Shown here: one piece after another, positions 60,132 through 64,000 of the stretch
Layout: every line of letters begins with the position of its first letter
Numbering within the stretch: position 1 is the first letter of the stretch
Assembly (NCBI GenBank): GCA_963725215.1
Contig: CAVRXQ010000007.1
Coordinates: forward strand, 777,113-841,112
Reading direction: 5' to 3'
DNA from: CAVRXQ01 sp963725215
Lineage (GTDB): Bacteria; Actinomycetota; Acidimicrobiia; Acidimicrobiales; Bog-793
Length of the DNA stretch: 64,000 nucleotides
Translations under genes and position numbers: made by a program
Notes under the pieces: model-generated
What the model was told of the DNA's origin: nothing
Databases searched by the model: none
Seen by the model: only the letters and a program-made list of their open reading frames with translations

Positions 60132-60144
60132 TCGTTCAGGACGC

Positions 60145-60678
60145 CTATTTCGATTCGCCGGGCGTCGTTCGCGGGGACGCGGAGTGAGGCGGGAAGCGCC
60201 CCTGCTCGGCACCGACCTTCGCCGCAATGTTGGAGACGTGGAGGTGAATTTCGTCAAGCAGGTCGGTAGCGGTCTTTACCGTTTCGGTCAGTTTCGTGTT
60301 CTCGGCGATGAGGGTCTTGATGTCGTCGGTGTTTTTCTCGGTGTGGATGGCGATCTCCGACGAGATCGAGTCCGACCGCTTCGCCGCGATGAGCAGTGCC
60401 GCTGCCTGGACTCCTGCGAGCATCGACAAGAAGAGGTTCAAGAGGATGTACGGATACGGATCGAAAGCTTTGTGGTGAACGACGCGCTGGAGAAGCAGCG
60501 TGTTCACGACCGCCCAGGCGATCATCACTCCGAAGAACGAGAAGACGAACGGCCACGACCCCATCATGTTGCGCATGCGGTCCGCGGCTCGCTCACCTAT
60601 GGTGAGTTGGTCGCCCGAGCGCACCCCGGGATGGAGATGCCAAAGGCTCTTCCAGGGGCCTTTTTCCATTCGGCTCAT
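60145..60678 (-). CDS. DUF1003 membrane protein
   Basis: About 177 residues from ATG 60678 (or 60669). Family core: GERAADRMRNMMGSWPFVFS then FFGVMIAWAVVNTLL, and DPYPYILLNLFLSMLAGVQA with ALLIAAKRSD; two membrane helices. The C-terminal part is a coiled coil (IHTEKNTDDIKTLIAENTKL). Cytoplasmic membrane; function unknown. Convergent with the UBP gene. Confidence 0.9.
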   Translation of the reverse strand: MSRMEKGPWKSLWHLHPGVRSGDQLTIGERAADRMRNMMGSWPFVFSFFGVMIAWAVVNTLLLQRVVHHKAFDPYPYILLNLFLSMLAGVQAAALLIAAKRSDSISSEIAIHTEKNTDDIKTLIAENTKLTETVKTATDLLDEIHLHVSNIAAKVGAEQGRFPPHSASPRTTPGESK

Positions 60679-60870
60679 CGTCGCAGGTCTCCGCAACGAA
60701 CTCGGTGATAGTTAGTGACGCGTTTTCGGATCTATCCGCACGGCGACGATGTGGCGCGTCGAGGCGCCTCGGCAAGGAAAATCACGGACGACGCGGCGGT
60801 CGCGCGTGATTCGCGCTGGCGTAGGCGTGAGCGGTCCCTCGCTCAAGCGCGACACGCCATCGGTCGACGG

Positions 60871-62448
60871 TCATAAAGGCAGGCAGATGATGAGGATGCA
60901 CAGCTGCGGCGTCGTCGTCGTCGTGGGCGGCTGAGTCGTCGTCGTCGTTGGAGGTCTTGTCGTCGTCGTTGGCGGCTGCGTCGTTGTCGTCGCCCCAGAA
61001 GCCCGGGTGGTCGTCGTCACCGAAGGCTGGGTGGTCGTCGTCCCCGAGGCGGTGATGGTCGTCGTCGTGACTCCCGATTTGGAGACAGTGGTCGTCGGAG
61101 TGGGAGAGCCCCGAGTCCTCGTCGTGGTCGTCGTCCCTCGGTCGTTGCCGATGGTCGTTGTACTCACCGCTGTCGTCGTGGCAGTCGGATTCGTCGTAAG
61201 TGATCGGGTTGGCGACGGCTTGACCGCTGTCTTGTGCTTGTCGCCCGTGACGGTGCGCACCACGCGGCGCGGGTCGCTATGCGCGGCGGCGTAATGAGCC
61301 GGCGGCACGAGGCCGATCGTGCTCCGTGAAGAAGCCGCGCGATGAGAAGTTGACGCGACGGTCGACGACAGGGGCACGGACGGAGCGGAATGTGCCGCCA
61401 GGAATCCACCGACGGATAGGGCCGAGACGCCCAACGCCACCTGGCTCGCTGCCGCGAGGGCGTGACTCGCGACGCCAAGCCGCGCAACAAATGGGAGGTC
61501 AGTGATCCACGAAATAGGACTCATCATCCAGCGAAGTCGTCCGAGGGAAATATTGAGGAATGCGCGAACGATCACCGGGTCAAACTGCGTCCCAGCGCAT
61601 CGCGTCAGCTCTTGCCGTGCCGCGCGCGTACTTATTGGCTTTTTGTACGAACGCACCGCCGTCATGACTTCGAAGGAATCTGCAACCGAAACGATTCGGG
61701 CACCAAAGGAGAGTTGGTCTCCGGTCAAGCCGAATGGGTAACCGGACCCGTCGTAAGACTCGTGGTGCTGCTCGATCGCAAGGCTCCACTCGCCGAGCCA
61801 GCCGGCGAGCGGAGCGATGAGACGCCGGCCCTCCAAGGGATGGTGACGAATGACCTCCCATTCGTCCTCACTCAACTCGCCCGATTTGTTCAACGTGTCC
61901 GGATGGACGGCAAGCTTTCCGACGTCGTGGAGGAGCGCCGACCATCGAAGCCGGTCTCGGTCGGCTTCGGAAAGACGAAGCTCCTCAGAGAGCATGTCGG
62001 TCAACGCTCGGACCCGCTCCGAGTGCCCTCGGGTGGCGCGGTCGTGCCGGCTCAGCGACGTCGCGAGAGCGAGGATCTCGGCAGCAGCGTCGCTCGGGAC
62101 CTTGCTGCCTTCGAGTTGGGAGGTGCGTTCGAGGTTTCGAACGGAGGCCGCGCGCCAAGCTACCTTGAAGCGCTTCGGCGCTCGGTCCGGAAACAGCATG
62201 GTCATCTTCAGCAACGCGGCCAACGGAAGAAGTCGTCGACAGAGCCGTTCGAGACCGATGAAGGCGACGGTCGACGAGCCGAGCACGACGGACCACCACG
62301 CGACTTCCGCAGTCACGGCCGCGCCGCGATGGAGCACGCGCCCAACCACGATTGCCACGAGGATCGAGCCGGCGAGAGGAACCGCGAGTGCGGCGCCAGA
62401 AAGCAGGGTGCTCAGCACCGGGCGTGAACGCCATCGGTTCGTCAGCAC
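60871..62448 (-). CDS. Membrane HD-GYP phosphodiesterase with Thr-rich exported tail
   Basis: 525 residues. Two helices at about 12-37 and 48-67, then a cytoplasmic HD-GYP domain (about 125-300): RATRGHSERV, the HD pair in LLHDVGKLAVH (174-175), HHPLEGRRL, QHHESYDGSGYP (GYP at 236-238), DQLSFGARIVSVADSFEVMT. This domain hydrolyses cyclic di-GMP. A third hydrophobic segment (about 322-350) should lead outside the cell, followed by about 150 residues of Thr/Ser/Pro repeats (TTTT, PPTTTT) and an odd hydrophobic end LCILIICLPL. The tail could be an O-glycosylated stalk. Confidence 0.85.
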   Translation of the reverse strand: MLTNRWRSRPVLSTLLSGAALAVPLAGSILVAIVVGRVLHRGAAVTAEVAWWSVVLGSSTVAFIGLERLCRRLLPLAALLKMTMLFPDRAPKRFKVAWRAASVRNLERTSQLEGSKVPSDAAAEILALATSLSRHDRATRGHSERVRALTDMLSEELRLSEADRDRLRWSALLHDVGKLAVHPDTLNKSGELSEDEWEVIRHHPLEGRRLIAPLAGWLGEWSLAIEQHHESYDGSGYPFGLTGDQLSFGARIVSVADSFEVMTAVRSYKKPISTRAARQELTRCAGTQFDPVIVRAFLNISLGRLRWMMSPISWITDLPFVARLGVASHALAAASQVALGVSALSVGGFLAAHSAPSVPLSSTVASTSHRAASSRSTIGLVPPAHYAAAHSDPRRVVRTVTGDKHKTAVKPSPTRSLTTNPTATTTAVSTTTIGNDRGTTTTTRTRGSPTPTTTVSKSGVTTTTITASGTTTTQPSVTTTTRASGATTTTQPPTTTTRPPTTTTTQPPTTTTTPQLCILIICLPL

Positions 62449-63085
62449 GGCGACTCTCCTCGAGTGCGCTCAGCGACGGTCTGCCGTTCGTCATCGGAAA
62501 GTTCCCGAGGCTCGTCGGCGCCACAAACACCGAACCGGCAGCCCACAGCCATCGTGTCCAGGAAGCTGGTCGTCCAGGATTTCTTCAGGAATTTGCCGGT
62601 CTCTGGCCGCGACGACTTCACCTTGTTTTAAACGGCCGATTCGTTACTGCCTTTGACAAATTGGGACAAAACGATCCGCGTGAACGGGGATCGTGTGGGA
62701 GCGGTCGGTTCGACGTCCTCCCACTTAAATACCGACGGTGGGCACGAGCTTTGGGACGACGAGTTCTACTCGCAGTTCGGCGGACGCGTCAGGTTCGGCC
62801 TGTGCTTCAGCAGTCGAGGGCGGTGCCGGCAACACGGCAGATCTCGTGCAAGCGCTCACCGAGAGAGACAAGGCGCAAGGCGTCGTACGAGCATCTGTTG
62901 TGGGAACGGGCGCAGGCTGTCGAATGGAGGCGGCCGACTCGACGGGCAAGCCCTCCGAGTCGCCTAGGGGGAGTTCGCTCGGCACGCTGCGTACCGTCCT
63001 CGTCACGGGCGCGACGAGGACCGCTTCATCACCCGGTTCGCGGCATCGCGACTAAGTCGTGGAGGGGTCGACGTCGCCTTATTGA
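62449..63085. other. Long intergenic stretch
   Basis: About 640 bases. Open frames of 90-105 codons exist on both strands (62725-63006 minus; 62738-63055 plus) but neither looks like a known protein. TTGACA occurs at 62653 without a clear -10. I looked for a cyclic di-GMP riboswitch before the HD-GYP gene and saw none. Confidence 0.35.
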
Positions 63086-64000
63086 TCACCCCGAGGTGGT
63101 ATCGCGAGCGAGAAGGCGCTCGAATGCCGACGCGATCTTCGAGTAGCCCGTGAGATTTGGGTGGATGTCAGGCTTCGAGGCGGGATTCTGAGGACACATC
63201 CACGTCAGTTCGCAGGTAACGAAGACGTTCTTGGGTAGCCGCTTTCCCGCGTATGAGGCCAAGGGCAAGGGCGAATTGAGATCGAAGGCGCGCGCGACGT
63301 CGGCGCCCGAGAGTCCGAGGAGGCGATTACTCGCCGCGAGCTGCGCGTTGAGGGCGTTGATGGCGAAGAGAGAGGCGGCCGCGAGCTGTGCTCCTCGCGT
63401 CCCGCCAGGCTCGTAGGCGAAGCCGAGGAACGGGTCGTAGTAGTTCATCGTGAGGAAGCGTGCCGAAGGGTCGTCTCGTCGCAGCGCTGACTCGATCGTG
63501 TGGACGATCACGATGAAGTTGGCTTCGAAGCGTGCTTCAGAGGCTGCAAGACACGACGAGCTCACGCCTGAGGTGGAGAGGCACTTATCGAAGTCGTTTG
63601 CCCCGATGTCGAGCGTGACTAACCCAACCTGGTTCTTGTGGTGGCCGAGAAAGGCGCGAGCGGCGACGAGCTGCGAAGATCTGTCGAACTCGCTCTGATA
63701 GAGAGTCGCGCATTCGGTTTGTGCAGGCGTTGTGCGCATCGAGGTGGACGTCTCGCTCGGACATCCGAGGTCGACCAATTCAAGATGGCGAGCCTTGGCG
63801 ATGTCAGCGGGGTAGCTACCCGGGTAGCCGCGATCGGGGTAGCCGGTGGCGGGGTCGATGGGTGGCGGCTGGGTCCCGTCTGGGGGTTGGTACCCGGCCG
63901 CGAGCGAATCGCCGAGGGCGAGCAGCATCTGTGGCTTGCTGCCCGAAGCGGTTTGCAGGCTGGCAACCGAGGCCGTCACAAACACGAATGAGGCGCCGGC
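63086..64000 (-). CDS. Secreted SGNH/GDSL hydrolase, 5' end cut by the window
   Basis: The frame is open to the window end, so the start lies outside; the visible head (AGASFVFVTASVASLQ) is probably the end of a signal peptide. Block I MLLALGDSLAAGY with nucleophile Ser, block III TLDIGANDFDKC (GxND), and block V with catalytic Asp and His in KPDIHPNLTGY. Extra Cys (LGCPSET, TECATL, CLSTSGVSSSCL, CELTWMC) suggest disulphides, typical for secreted lipases/esterases of actinobacteria. Substrate not known. Confidence 0.88.
   Translation of the reverse strand, partial: AGASFVFVTASVASLQTASGSKPQMLLALGDSLAAGYQPPDGTQPPPIDPATGYPDRGYPGSYPADIAKARHLELVDLGCPSETSTSMRTTPAQTECATLYQSEFDRSSQLVAARAFLGHHKNQVGLVTLDIGANDFDKCLSTSGVSSSCLAASEARFEANFIVIVHTIESALRRDDPSARFLTMNYYDPFLGFAYEPGGTRGAQLAAASLFAINALNAQLAASNRLLGLSGADVARAFDLNSPLPLASYAGKRLPKNVFVTCELTWMCPQNPASKPDIHPNLTGYSKIASAFERLLARDTTSG

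Noticed and set aside
62449..62660. Cyclic di-GMP riboswitch before the HD-GYP gene
   Set aside because: Searched because of gene function, but no GEMM-like conserved core was visible.

Overview
The window is a 64 kb piece of a high-GC bacterial chromosome, most probably from an actinobacterium. Reasons: a mycothiol-type maleylpyruvate isomerase-family protein, an F420/NADP-type oxidoreductase, an HspR-like MerR repressor next to Hsp20, zf-HC2 anti-sigma factors, many secreted proteins of unknown function, and frequent GTG starts with GGAGG ribosome sites. The class (for example Acidimicrobiia) is a guess. I saw no rRNA, tRNA or CRISPR array.

Layout. 1-7 kb: end of an EAL phosphodiesterase, a hybrid histidine kinase/response regulator split by one extra base, two secreted proteins, and an ACT-domain malic enzyme also split by one extra base. 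7-24 kb: an insertion-sequence-rich zone with three copies of one IS110-type element (copies 2 and 3 almost identical, copy 2 frameshifted), a second IS110-type element sitting in an ABC permease gene, and a complete IS256-type element with 29-bp inverted repeats and an 8-bp target duplication. Between them lie a diacylglycerol-kinase-like lipid kinase, relics of a LuxR regulator and an HtrA protease, an Hsp20-DoxX-HspR stress module, and a divergent TetR/hemerythrin pair. 24-33 kb: TypA/BipA, small membrane and cysteine-rich proteins, an M48 protease, a DksA/TraR-type regulator, a VOC-family pseudogene with three nonsense codons, a cold-shock protein divergent from a DEAD-box helicase, and the relic of a probable SRPBCC-YCII fusion.

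33-48 kb: conserved chromosomal genes: secreted proteins, DUF503, an NADP-F420 oxidoreductase-like protein, a four-repeat secreted protein, divergent homoserine kinase and threonine synthase, an ECF sigma/anti-sigma pair followed by a Tat-type molybdopterin oxidoreductase with its cytochrome b, a lipoprotein, a secreted TIM-barrel protein, DUF302, and a second, cytoplasmic sulfite-oxidase-like protein with its flavin reductase. 47.6-50.4 kb: ArsR divergent from an aquaporin, a decayed CoA-disulfide-reductase-like gene, and an ammonium transporter.

50-64 kb: a very large class III adenylate cyclase-ATPase-TPR protein (again with one extra base), an ECF sigma/anti-sigma/ABC transporter operon, a DUF5996/UBP zinc-finger pair, a DUF1003 membrane protein, an HD-GYP membrane protein with a long threonine-rich tail, and an SGNH hydrolase cut by the window end.

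Two kinds of lesion coexist. Multi-lesion relics (VOC, LuxR, CoA-disulfide reductase) are real decay. Single-base indels in otherwise well-kept genes (histidine kinase, malic enzyme, cyclase) may be recent mutations or sequence errors. The most interesting signals are the 5' non-coding ends of the IS110 copies, which carry one direct and one reverse-complement match to the opposite element end, as expected for bridge-RNA guides, and the hairpin that hides the IS256 transposase start codon.
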